Shown here: piece after piece, positions 10,455 to 34,403 of the stretch | Position numbering within the stretch: the first letter of the stretch is position 1 | How the letters are laid out: each line of letters starts with the position of its first letter | Assembly: GCA_030144725.1 (NCBI GenBank) | Contig: JASKMD010000025.1 | Coordinates: 6,311,208-6,375,207 of the forward strand | Source of the DNA: Haematococcus lacustris | Lineage: Eukaryota > Chlorophyta > Chlorophyceae > Chlamydomonadales > Haematococcaceae | DNA: 64,000 bases | Direction: 5' to 3' | Made by a program: the position numbers and the translations under genes | The notes under the pieces: model-generated | What the model was told of the DNA's origin: nothing | Databases searched by the model: none | Seen by the model: only the letters and a program-made list of their open reading frames with translations

Positions 10455-11524
10455 GGCCCTGTTCGCACTCGATTCGTTTTTCGTTTTTCGTTTTTCTCGC
10501 CTAACCGACGCACTTTATCGCGTTTAGGGCCACTGGCCGCGCCCCTGCTCGTTGTGACCCTGCACGATTAGATTACGCATTCACAGCAGTCAGGGGCGCT
10601 GCTCAGCAGCCCCAAAGGAGACGGCGAGGGGCGGTCGGTTTCGTCGGTTCTTGCACTTTAACGAAAGTACCCGCACGTCATTCTACATCATTCTAGCCTC
10701 CTTTCCGCCGCGTTTGAACCGAGGTTAGAATGATGTAGAATGACGGGCCGTTGGGTCAGGTCAAGGAATCTTTTAAGCAGGGTAGCCGTACAGGGAAGTC
10801 CGCTGCGACAAATGCAGCAGCCCAATCTGCCACAGTTGCAGGCCCAGCTGCATCTCCTCTTACAGGCGCGAGCTCAGACGCAAACGTCGCCGATGCTGGC
10901 ACGGCAGGGCCAGCCTATGCAAGCCTTCCAGCCCCAGGCGCAGCAAGCCGTACCAACGCAGCTGCAGCCCGCCCAGCTGTTTCCGATGTTGCAGTCCCGA
11001 TGTGGGGTTCGAGCTGAGACTTGAGCCAGTCGAATGTGCCTCGCCCCATCCGGAACAGCCGGACATACTCATCGTCATCGACGAGACGCTGGCCGTCGAT
11101 GTCATTTGCCATGAGCACTGTGCTGTAGAATGGCAAGGACCGGGGCCTGACAGTCCAACGCCTTCTGCGTTGGGCGATGAGGTGATGCGGCGAATGTAAG
11201 GACAAGCAGGTGGAGACAACATGTTTGACATGTGGCTGCAGCATCCTACCGCATTGGTGGGCGCCTTTGCATAAGCACAGCCATGACCATGAGGTCTTCG
11301 TGTTCGCGACGTCGTCGGTCATCATCAGCAATTTCATCTTCGCGCAGACGCTCCAATCCTCATCATCATCCTCTAGCTGTTGGGCTACTGCGTCCCAATT
11401 CAGGTTGCTCCTTAAACTAGTAGCCGCCCATCAGCGATGCCAGCGCAAAAAAAAAGTAGGCAGTTAGCCAGTCAACCGTCAACGACATCGAATATCGAAA
11501 AACGAATCGAGTGCGAACAGGGCC
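10455..11524. mobile_element. PIF/Harbinger element inserted after the duplication
   Basis: A 1,070-bp insertion absent from copy 1. The ends are near-perfect inverted repeats starting GGCCCTGTTCGCACTCG, and the target triplet CAT is duplicated at 10452-10454 and 11525-11527 while copy 1 has a single CAT at 2911-2913. The 3-bp duplication, GGCCCTGTTCG termini and a transposase-like fragment inside place it in PIF/Harbinger. It is too short to be autonomous. Confidence 0.88.
10915..11337 (-). pseudogene. Harbinger transposase N-terminal fragment
   Basis: A 140-codon ORF inside the Harbinger element. The segment reading DDDEYVRLFRMGRGTFDWL resembles the region before the DDE core in HARBI1-type transposases, where an acidic patch is followed by FR-M-R-TF--L. 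The catalytic core is missing, so the fragment cannot be active. It probably descends from an autonomous relative by internal deletion. Family similarity is judged by eye. Confidence 0.6.
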
Positions 11525-11527
11525 CAT

Positions 11528-12398
11528 GTTTTAGAAGGAAAAGTTGAGGCGTTGCAGTTATCCTCATCGTCACCTAATATGGAGCGCTCAATTGCAAGAT
11601 GTCAGTAGGATACAAAGCGTAGGATGACAAACGCTCAGCTGTGACACGCCCTGAGGAAAATTCAAATTTTGACGAACGGAGCCCATAGGCCACGGATAGC
11701 AGTTGCGCCTGGTGCGTTGCAATCGTACTTTTGCGCTGTATCCCGCTGATGGTTGTGCCTGGCCTGAAGCCTGTGGCGCCCTCCACATTGAATGTGCTTG
11801 AGACGCAAGCTTGCTACTGGAGGCTTGTAGTTGTAAGGTCGCTCGGGTCAGAATGCCTATCGCAGCACCGTGCACTGTCACGTGACTGCCCAGTCGAGCG
11901 CGACGGTGGCTGGAGGTGCATCTATAGTCCTAGTTACATTTAGTAAGTGGCGCAGCACCATCAAACGCGACATGCCCCATGCCTTGACTGACCGGAATTC
12001 GGTGTTCCTGTGACCGGCGCCAGGCACTAGCAAGGGCTCCATCCGCGACCCTTGTCACACACATGTGTCCGTAGCAAGCACATCTACATAATAGGTAAGA
12101 TTGCTGCAACATGCAAGTGAGGTGTGAGTGACAGCTTCACAGCAAGCCCATGGCACGCCCAGCCATGCCACAGCCATGAAAACTAATAAAATCGTATGCC
12201 ACTTTGCTAGTGGCCTGTTATCACTCCAATGAAACTACAACCCAAGTTTCATGTGGCAGTGACGATGCGTTCAGCACTTACATGGGTATGCAGTCCCCCG
12301 ACCTCATGTCCTCTCACTACCACCATGTGCCATCCTATTTGGCTGCAGGAAGGCATGCCAAGGTGTCTATGTTGAGGTGTGTGATGGCAATCATGGGT
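11528..12398. other. Non-coding stretch, copy 2
   Basis: Counterpart of 2914-3784. Its part at 11967-12218 is the left arm of an inverted repeat whose right arm is 13261-13513, enclosing the gene at 12399-13193. Confidence 0.6.
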
Positions 12399-13193
12399 CT
12401 AGTTGGTGACAGGTGACATGTGCATCGCCAGAGCATCCAACCAGTCAGCTATGTGCATGTTCCGCACGGGCTTCACGGTGGGCTGCCCATTGCCCACCAC
12501 AGCCCACAACTCTTGCAGCTGGTTTTTCAGCAACTTTGAGGTGGTTGGTGGCAGCTTGTTGCTAGCTAGCTTGCAGCGGTACAAAGCTACTGCCTGCAGG
12601 TGCCTGCCCTTATCTGTAGCCTTGTCCGCTGCATACTGCTTTGCCTCCTCTTGCTGCATGGTGGCTGTTTGCCCACAGGCTGACCGTGCCTCTAAAGATG
12701 CCAGGCTGATAGTGATGGACCCCACGCTTCTCTTGCAGACCGATGTGGAGGTGGCAGCACCGGCTGTGGGTGAGGGGGTGGCAGCGGCAGCTACGGGAGA
12801 GGGGTGGGCAGTGGCGAGCGAGGGTGATGCTATGCCAAAGAAGGCTACAGCTGCAGCCTGCTTGTCCTCCTTGCGTTGACGCTTGGCCACCCTGTCCTCC
12901 ACCCTGCTCTGTGCTAGGCTCTCCCGGGTGATGTGAGGCACCCAGGTGTCCAAATCCTCAGTGTGCGCCTTGACGTGAGCTGCCACTTGTTCTGGGCTCA
13001 TTTTCTCCACGCCGCTGCTGCTCAACGGCTTCAATGCTGTCTCACACGCTGCGTTGGTGATGTGGGCTGGTTTGTACAGGAGAGCAAGGAGCTCCTCCAA
13101 GCGGGAAGACAATACGCCAAGGAGGTACGTGCGCTGCAAAAGGCAGGCGCCAAGGGGTGGGAGGGCTGAAGGTGTTGTTGTGTAGCGTTGCAT
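12399..13193 (-). CDS. Unrecognised 264-residue protein, copy 2
   Basis: Nearly identical to the protein at 3785-4531 from the codon after the duplication breakpoint (13119) to the stop. Its first ~27 residues come from sequence outside the duplicated block. ATG at 13193 is simply the first in-frame ATG and may not be the true start. The gene lies between inverted arms (11967-12218 and 13261-13513), which hints that gene and arms belong to one mobile unit. No conserved domain is recognised. Confidence 0.45.
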   Translation of the reverse strand: MQRYTTTPSALPPLGACLLQRTYLLGVLSSRLEELLALLYKPAHITNAACETALKPLSSSGVEKMSPEQVAAHVKAHTEDLDTWVPHITRESLAQSRVEDRVAKRQRKEDKQAAAVAFFGIASPSLATAHPSPVAAAATPSPTAGAATSTSVCKRSVGSITISLASLEARSACGQTATMQQEEAKQYAADKATDKGRHLQAVALYRCKLASNKLPPTTSKLLKNQLQELWAVVGNGQPTVKPVRNMHIADWLDALAMHMSPVTN

Positions 13194-13260
13194 GCTTGTG
13201 GGCAGGTTGTGGGCATGTGCGTGAGCAAGTTTTCATGGCTGTGGCATGGCTGGGCGAGAA

Positions 13261-13845
13261 CAGGCCACTAGCAAAGTGGCATACGATTTTATTAGTTTTC
13301 ATGGCTGTGGCATGGCTGGGCGTGCCATGGGCTTGCTGTGAAGCTGTCACTCACACCTCACTTGCATGTTGCAGCAATCTTACCTATTATGTAGATGTGC
13401 TTGCTACGGACACATGTGTGTGACGAGGGTCGCGGATGGAGCCCTGGCAAGTGCCTGGCGCCAGTCACAGGAACACCGAATTCCGGTCAGTCAAGGCATG
13501 GGGCATGTCGCGTTTTTTAGTATCACGCCACGTACCTGGGCCAGCTAGGACTAGAGATGCACCTCCCGCTCCTGTTGCGCTCGACTGGACAGTCACGTGA
13601 TTTTGCAACGCGTCGCTAGAACAATTTGTGGGATGCCCAGTGATAGAGACCACTACTATAGGCTCATCCGCGGGGAAACATCTTCGCCCACCACCATCGC
13701 GGCCGTACTAGAGGCCAGCGACACAGACACGGCTTGAGCTATAGAGCGGGCTGGTGCAAACGCGATGTCCTGAGGTGGCCTGTGTGACCCAAACTGACCC
13801 ATGCGAACATTTTATCAGGCGTGTCACAGCTGACAAACGCCCACC
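13261..13845. repeat. Inverted copy of 2997-3604 / 11611-12218
   Basis: 13261-13513 is the reverse complement of 3353-3604 with few differences. From 13514 to about 13845 only islands match (around 13545-13605 and 13815-13840), at the same spacing as in the other arm. Just left of it, TTTTCATGGCTGTGGCATGG is present twice (about 13232 and 13297). This is a decayed second arm of a long inverted repeat. Confidence 0.75.
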
Positions 13846-13950
13846 CAACTTTTCACAACCTTAACCCAACTTCTCACAACCTTAACCTACTCTTAACCTT
13901 AACTTCTCACAACTCCCCTTGACCCAACTTCTCACAACCTTAACCTACAG
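13846..13950. repeat. Short tandem repeat
   Basis: About five imperfect ~21-bp units of CCCAACTTCTCACAACCTTAA. Confidence 0.8.
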
Positions 13951-14003
13951 GGCAAAGCAAGCTGCAGACCAGCTCCCCTCCCATGTCAGTGTCTACGCTC
14001 ACG

Positions 14004-29096
<15,093 letters not shown>

Positions 29097-29702
29097 CTGT
29101 GACACGGTGCTGGCAGAAAACAATCGGGACCGCGAGGTCAACTCCAATGGCCTATTGACCTGATGAACGTGCAGTATAGGATTGACGGTTGTGGTTATGT
29201 CTGCACCCAGCCAAAATTTGGGGCAGGGGTGTGAGCCGCAAAATCAAAGCGCAAAACGATGGCGCGCACTCTTACTAGGCCGTGTGCCCAGCTGGACTCG
29301 TGCCTGCCCTACGTAGAGTGAGCGACACAGCTGACGCACAGTGCAGCGCATCCCGCAGTCTCCGATGACGGCAAGGCTCGTGCTTTTTAGACTTACGCGT
29401 GGCGGGCGACCACACACATGGCAATCTAGGAAATGATGCACCATGTTTGTCACAGCGCGTATGCATAGCGTTTTGGCATCTCCCCTACAACTAGAGCTAC
29501 GTTACTTGTTATCCGGATTTGATGCCCGGGCCAATACCTCATTCCCTGTCCCCACCCCCATTTGAAGGTGGGGCGCTAGACGATGGCATGAAACACATGC
29601 TCTTAAGTAAGCAACAGACTCGACTGGCGCACACACTGGATCCTTACGGTAGCCCGCGGCCTCAGTTTCTCCTTCCCTTTTGGCGAGACAGGACCCATTC
29701 AG
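29097..29702. other. 5' flank of the aminopeptidase gene
   Basis: Probable promoter and 5' UTR region; no core element can be named with confidence. A polypyrimidine-AG acceptor (TTTTCTGCCAG) near 29111 suggests a leader intron. Parts of this flank (29160-29205 and 29633-29702) recur near 42480-42528 and 42795-42865, upstream of the displaced exon copy. No gene is supported. Confidence 0.5.
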
Positions 29703-29816
29703 TAGGGAGCGACCGGCCCATATATAATTATATTTATATGTTTATATACCTTGAGAACTTTTATATGTTTTACATGGCCTCGAACCTTGCTTCCGCTTCC
29801 ACCGCCGACCAGCGCG

Positions 29817-30731
29817 ATGGCTGCGACTAGCCCCGATGACCCAAATGCGCTGGGGTCGGATGGTCTGCCCAAGTTTGCCCATACCACCACGCAAACCTTC
29901 AGAGGAAAGGAAAGCACTGTCGCTCAAGTGTACAACTTGGTGAAAGGCTGCACTATTCGCGCCAACTACGTCGTCCGCATCAGCCTAATAAGCAAGCTGG
30001 TCGTCTTCGCTTGTCTCCTGTGCCACAAATCCACATCGCAAGCAGGCAAGCAACCTTAGCAAAGCTATTCGGTCAAAGCTAACCTGACTGTAAAGCAACT
30101 ATGCATGTTGTGCCACAGCCAAGCGCAAGGGGGCACCAATGGAGCAGAAGGACATTGCCAAGAAGATGGTCTTGTTTGTGGCAAGCGTGTCACCTTTGCA
30201 TGCCTTGACAACCCGTACCTTAGAGCCGTCTTTGCATCATTTGATGCGGTATGCCCTACAGCTAAGCAAGCAAGAACCACCGGCCTGAGAGATGTGTATG
30301 GAGAGCTGCGTCGAGTCGTGGGAGCTGAGTTGGATGAGATGCTCCAGGTGCGGAAGCCATGGTCCAGGTGCGGAAGCCATGCCCACCCCCTCCCAGCCAT
30401 GCCCACCCCCTCCCAGCCATGCCCACCCCCTCCCAGCCATGCCCACCCCCTCCCAGCCATGCCTACCCCCTCCCAACCAGGCCCACCCCCTCCCAGCCAT
30501 GCCCACCCCCTCCCAACCATGCCCACCCCCTCCCAGCCATGCCTACCCCATCCCAACCTTGCCCACCCCCTCCCAACCCAGCGTTTGCAGTCTTGCCCTC
30601 TTGCCCATGCAGAATGGAGTTGGCGTCATGGCGAGCAAGCCGAGAAGCTTGTGTATCTGAAGGCAAACTCCAAGGATGAGACTGACACGCTCGCCCTCCC
30701 CCAGGACATCCGTATCAACATCTTCGCATAA
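29817..30731 (+). pseudogene. hAT-like transposase, degenerate
   Basis: ATG at 29817 opens a 5' segment. A later segment (about 30117-30348) reads like the hAT region around LDNPYLRAVFASFDAVCP and ends at a CAG|GTGCGG donor. A last segment (about 30609-30731) contains AEKLVYLKANS, like the hAT C-terminus. The middle segment needs a change of frame near 30200 to read through, and most of the catalytic core is absent. A 20-bp satellite separates the last two parts. The assignment is supported by the hAT-type ends and 8-bp target duplication around it. Confidence 0.6.
30353..30578. repeat. 20-bp tandem repeat
   Basis: About eleven units of CCATGCCCACCCCCTCCCAG inside the hAT element, between two transposase-like segments. 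Confidence 0.93.
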
Positions 30732-30890
30732 GCCTAGCTCACATGGCCTGTCACATTTGCTGTGCAACACCGCCTCCCAACGTCACACCGTAAACACTTC
30801 ATCAACTCAGTTGTCTTGTGTATGAGCTTGCCATGAACATGCGGGTCGATGGGCTGCTGACGGCTGACCTGACGTGAAAAGTACGCTCTT

Positions 30891-30953
30891 GCGTGGGCTC
30901 GAACCCGGAACCTCTCGCACTAGGCTGCTAACTAAGTGTGCGCTGAGCCAAGG
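30891..30953 (-). other. tRNA-like / SINE-like sequence
   Basis: Read on the minus strand it has an A-box-like TGGCTCAGCGCAC and, about 40 nt later, a B-box-like GGTTCGAGCCC. No full cloverleaf with a 7-bp acceptor stem can be drawn, so it is not called a tRNA gene. It may be a tRNA-derived relic inside the hAT element. Confidence 0.35.
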
Positions 30954-31041
30954 ACTATAATTATAGTCCTATAGCATATAATTATAGCTTTTTATATAAT
31001 CCGAGCCAAATATAATTATATGGGCGTACCCTACCATTCAG

Positions 31042-31819
31042 GCGACCCCAACTAACAAAAAATGACAGGAAATGATAGGAAACCGACCCCTAGCAATCAA
31101 AACGACGCCGCGTCTCAGCCACGTGGTTTCTATTTATGTTTCGCACATCCCTGGATAGAGGAATCTGTCAGCTATGCGGTGCAGCTTGTAACATTAAATA
31201 TTGTGCACTGCGCTGAGTGCTATGGCGGCTCAAATCTTGACATTCAAATTCATGCCAGTTTTGCTCATGCGGGCCTCGCCGCGACCGACCGCCGCGACCG
31301 ACGTGGCCCAGTAGCCTCTGCAAACAGTCAGGGACAGTCGCCGCAGTCAAAACAATGCACATGTCACGCCAAACCGATGTAACGACGCCCCTCCACCCAT
31401 GCTCGGAAGTATACAAGGCTGCTGCATTGCTTGACCGCTTCGTGAGTAGTACCTACTACCTGGCCACTCAATAAGGCCAATCAAGGTGTGTAGGCCATTG
31501 CTACGTTACCTTGCTCGACATGTTGGGTCCGATCCCTCCCGCCCGCCCTCCGCTTGCGTGTCGAGCTGGTGTCCAGCTCCGCCCTGACCCCCTGCTGCTC
31601 AGCTGGAGGGGTGGGCAGCCCAGGGGCAGCACCAGCACCAGCTGCCTGCTGCTGCCAGGGGGGTGCAGCAGGAGGGGGGGGCAGGTCAGGGGCAGCACCA
31701 GCACCAGCTGCCTGCTTCTGCTTCTGCTTCTGCTTCTGCTTCTGCTTCTGCTTCTGCTTCTGCTTGTGGGTTAGTGAGGGGCGGAGCCGACACTTGCGCA
31801 GCTGGGCTTCAAGGCGGTG
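31042..31819. other. Intergenic stretch
   Basis: No gene is supported. Contains TCAGGGGCAGCACCAGCACC twice (near 31620 and 31687) and a (TGCTTC)n run at 31713-31764, just downstream of the coiled-coil gene on the minus strand. Confidence 0.5.
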
Positions 31820-32146
31820 CTAATGACGCTTTGAAAGTGTAATAGCCAGCTGATGTTGCCTCATCCATGCCTCAAGTGCCTCATTCTCCAACCTCAGCTG
31901 CCGTTGCCCTGCCTGTTGGTGCTCGAGCTTCTCCTCAAGGTCGTGCACTATAGCATTGAGGACCTCCTCATGGGCATGCTGCCACTCGGCCTCAGTCATC
32001 AGCAACTCATTTTCGGCGTGCACCTCCAAAGCAATAGCTTCAGCCCTCCTTGCTGCGGCTTTCAAGCCATTAGGACTGTGCAGATGAGCAGCCCTTGGTG
32101 ACTTTACAAGTGCTATAAGATGAGCACGCCGCCGGCTCTGAACCAT
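31820..32146 (-). CDS. Small coiled-coil protein, SPRA-HLH-PN family (paralog 1)
   Basis: A 108-residue ORF, ATG at 32146, stop TAG at 31820-31822. The N-terminus has a basic patch followed by KSPRAAHLHSPNGLKAAARRA. The remainder is a long amphipathic helix rich in Glu, Gln, Leu and Ala (heptad-like LEEKLEHQQ and LRLENEALEAW), i.e. a coiled coil. The ORF at 55773-56105 shares the N-terminal motif and layout but differs elsewhere. No known family is recognised. Conservation of the motif between two distant loci argues that both are real or derive from a common element. No introns are needed. Confidence 0.55.
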   Translation of the reverse strand: MVQSRRRAHLIALVKSPRAAHLHSPNGLKAAARRAEAIALEVHAENELLMTEAEWQHAHEEVLNAIVHDLEEKLEHQQAGQRQLRLENEALEAWMRQHQLAITLSKRH

Positions 32147-32164
32147 GGGTTTGCGTCTTGCAAT

Positions 32165-32530
32165 GACTTGCTAGGGCCAGGGGTTGGGAGGGGGTGGGAA
32201 AGGGTGGGAAGGGGTGGGAGGGGGCGGCGGGGGTGGGAGGGGCTGAGGGGGGGTGGGAAGGGTTGGCGGGGCAGTGAGGGGGCTAGGAGGGGGTGGGAGG
32301 GGCTGGGAGGAGGTGGGAGGGGGTGGGGGGGGTGGGGGAGGGTGTGGCGGGAGGAGGTGGGAGGAGGTGGGAGGAGGTGGTAGGAGGAGGTGGGAGGGGA
32401 TTGGGGGGGGTTGGGAAGGGGTGGCGGGGCAGTAGGGGGGCTGGGAGGGGGCGGGAGGGGGTGTGAGGCTTCTGCGGGGGCTGGGAGGTGGTGGGGCTGC
32501 TAGGGGGTGCGAGGGGGCAGGGTCCGGGCG
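32165..32530. repeat. G-rich degenerate repeat
   Basis: Words GGGAGGGGGTGGGA and GGGAGGAGGTGGGA iterated on the plus strand directly next to the left LTR (32537). Many G4 runs; no coding meaning. Confidence 0.9.
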
Positions 32531-32536
32531 GTCGGA

Positions 32537-32743
32537 TGTAGCGTGCTAAGAGCAGCGCCGATAACCGATAACCACCTCTTTCCCACAGCGTGACATGGCC
32601 AGGGTTTAGAACGTTTCCCCCGAGGAGTCGAACCTCTGAAGCAGGTGTGCGCGAAAGCCCACCTGCCCCTTTCGCCCACCATGTCACACTGCAGTACAGA
32701 AGTACCGTGAGGCGAGCTAGGCTTCGAGGAGCCGTTCGCTACA
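32537..32743 (-). repeat. Chromovirus family-1 LTR (3' LTR)
   Basis: 207 bp, TGTAGCG...CGCTACA, 2.4% different from the partner LTR. Contains the tRNA-like fold at 32590-32687. Confidence 0.97.
32590..32687 (-). other. tRNA-like fold inside LTR
   Basis: On the sense (minus) strand a 9-bp outer stem GTGACATGG/CCATGTCAC closes a 98-nt domain. Inside it lie a 7-bp hairpin GCAGGTG/CACCTGC, in the place of an anticodon arm, and a T-arm-like GAGGTTCGACTCCTC with a consensus B-box GGTTCGACTCC. The same domain is at 40792-40889 and 61902-61999. Whether it is transcribed or processed is unknown. Confidence 0.7.
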
Positions 32744-32816
32744 TTCCTCCCCCTTCGCAGAGGAAACGTTCCGCCCTCGTGAGAACACGAGGACTCGCAA
32801 CACTATATCAGTGATG

Positions 32817-34217
32817 CTAGGACAAACCATGCACTGCATTATATGCAGTCAACACCTCTTGGCAGTTCACAAGGTTATTCCTTGGCTCCCATGTGTTGTA
32901 AGAGTCATCATAACCTTGCCACTTGACCAAGTAGCCACGTGCTCTACCAGCACGGACACCACGATGGGCGAGCAACTTCTCAACCTCATACAGAGGCGCC
33001 TCATCTAACCAATCCACAGGAGGAGGCAAATGAGGATGCTCACTTGTGTAGGGTCTCAGCAGAGCGACATGGAATACAGGGTGCATGCGTGCCATGGCAG
33101 GAGGCAGGTCCAGGCGCACAGCAACAGGACCTACATGCTCTAGCACTTTGAAGGGCCCAATGAACCTAGGCAACAGCTTCTTAGCCTTACCTGGCTTCAG
33201 CCTGAGGTTCTTGGTGCTCAGCAGCACTAGCTGGCCAGGGCTGAACTCCACATCCCTGCGTCCCTTGTTGGCCAGATAGGCCTGACGCTGCTGAGCTTGC
33301 TCCATGAAATGGCGGGCCTGCTTGACATTACTCTGCCACCACTCAGACAGCTTCCTGGCAGAGGGACAGTACACCTCACCTGGCAGCTCCAGCAGGGCAG
33401 GTGTCAGAGGTGACTGACCAGTGTTGACCAGGAAGGGCGTGGACTGGATGGATTCCTGCCAGCTGTTGTCCACAGCGAACTCAGCCAGTGACAGGAAGAA
33501 GGGCCAGTCAGACTGGGCAGGGGAGATGTAATGACGAAGCATTTCCTCCAGGGTACGATTATACCTCTCCGTTTGACCATCAGACTCAGGATGGTAAGCA
33601 CTGGATTTACATTCTTTTACACCAAGAATGGCCATAACTGACGCCCAGAAATGATTAGTAAAGTGAGAGCCCCTATCAGAGATAATCTCTCTGGTGTTTA
33701 AACACGTTATCGATAAACAAGCGGGCAAAGCCCTCAGCATTCATAGACTCACGGCATGGCACAAAGTGTACCATTTTAGATAGCCTATCCACAAAGACAG
33801 CAATGGCATCAAAGCCATGATCACCGGGTGGTAGTTTAGTGATCAAATCCATAGACATGGACTCCCATCTGTCATAAGGTATGGCCAGTGGTGTGAGCAA
33901 CCCGCCAGGTCTGGTATTCACAGACTTGTTGCGCTGGCATGCATCACAGTTACTCACATAGTGCCGCACTTCAGATCTCATGCGTGGCCACCAGAATATC
34001 CTGGAGATACGCTCCACCGTCTTGGTGATACCCACATGACCTGCAAACTGTGCATCATGCATCTCCACCAATATCCTGGCTTTGAGATCTGGGCAGTGAG
34101 GAACCACTATCTGATTCTTGCCCTTGGTGCGATACAGGCCATGCTTGTCCAGATCATATTGATCCACAGTGCTGGCAAAGGCCTCATCTGCTGCATACGC
34201 TGCCAGGAGCTGCTCTA
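32817..34217 (-). pseudogene. Chromovirus integrase-chromodomain part of pol
   Basis: Integrase catalyses strand transfer of retroelement cDNA; the chromodomain guides it to chromatin. Visible on the minus strand: an HHCC zinc finger (EMHDAQFAGH ... CDAC), the three acidic residues of the catalytic core (MDLITKLP, SDRGSHF, TERYNRTLEE), and a C-terminal chromodomain around YEVEKLLAHR and YLVKWQGYDDSYNTWEP. A one-base frame change near 33715 separates the N-terminal half from the rest. The 5' side runs into the TA-duplicating element. It is homologous to the integrase at 62667-64000. Confidence 0.93.
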
Positions 34218-34403
34218 TCCCTTTACATTACGGGAGAAGTAAGAATTTTTATTTTCCCGTAAATATCAGCAATTTCTAAACCCATTCTTACTTGTGTCCG
34301 CCCTAGCAGCACTATCTGGAACGATCCGCCCTATCTAGCACAAGCCCCCTAACAAGCCCAAGCCCCCTATCTAGCCCGAGCCCCCTATCTAAAACAATCC
34401 GCC

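Larger units (their letters stand above)
7547..13119. repeat. Segmental duplication, copy 2
   Basis: Direct repeat of 1-4505. The offset drifts from 7546 to 7541 through small indels, then jumps to 8614 after the Harbinger insertion at 10455-11524. The right edge (13119) is followed by unrelated sequence. High identity in non-coding stretches points to a recent event. An artefact of unmerged haplotypes is possible but less likely, because distinct spacer sequence (4506-7546) separates the copies on one scaffold. Confidence 0.95.
29703..31033. mobile_element. hAT element with transposase remnant
   Basis: A perfect 8-bp target duplication CCATTCAG lies at 29695-29702 and 31034-31041. The ends read TAGGGAGCGACCGGCCCATA and, from the right, TAGGGTACGCCCATA. 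The TAGGG start with 8-bp duplication fits hAT. Subterminal regions repeat the palindrome TATAATTATA (about 29721, 30951, 30976 and 31010) and the word TCCGAGCCAA. The interior holds a decayed hAT-like transposase. Total length is 1,331 bp. The same ends are found on the 163-bp element at 60964-61126. Confidence 0.88.

Noticed and set aside
30891..30953. Functional tRNA gene
   Set aside because: A- and B-box-like words are present but no acceptor stem or proper anticodon arm can be formed.
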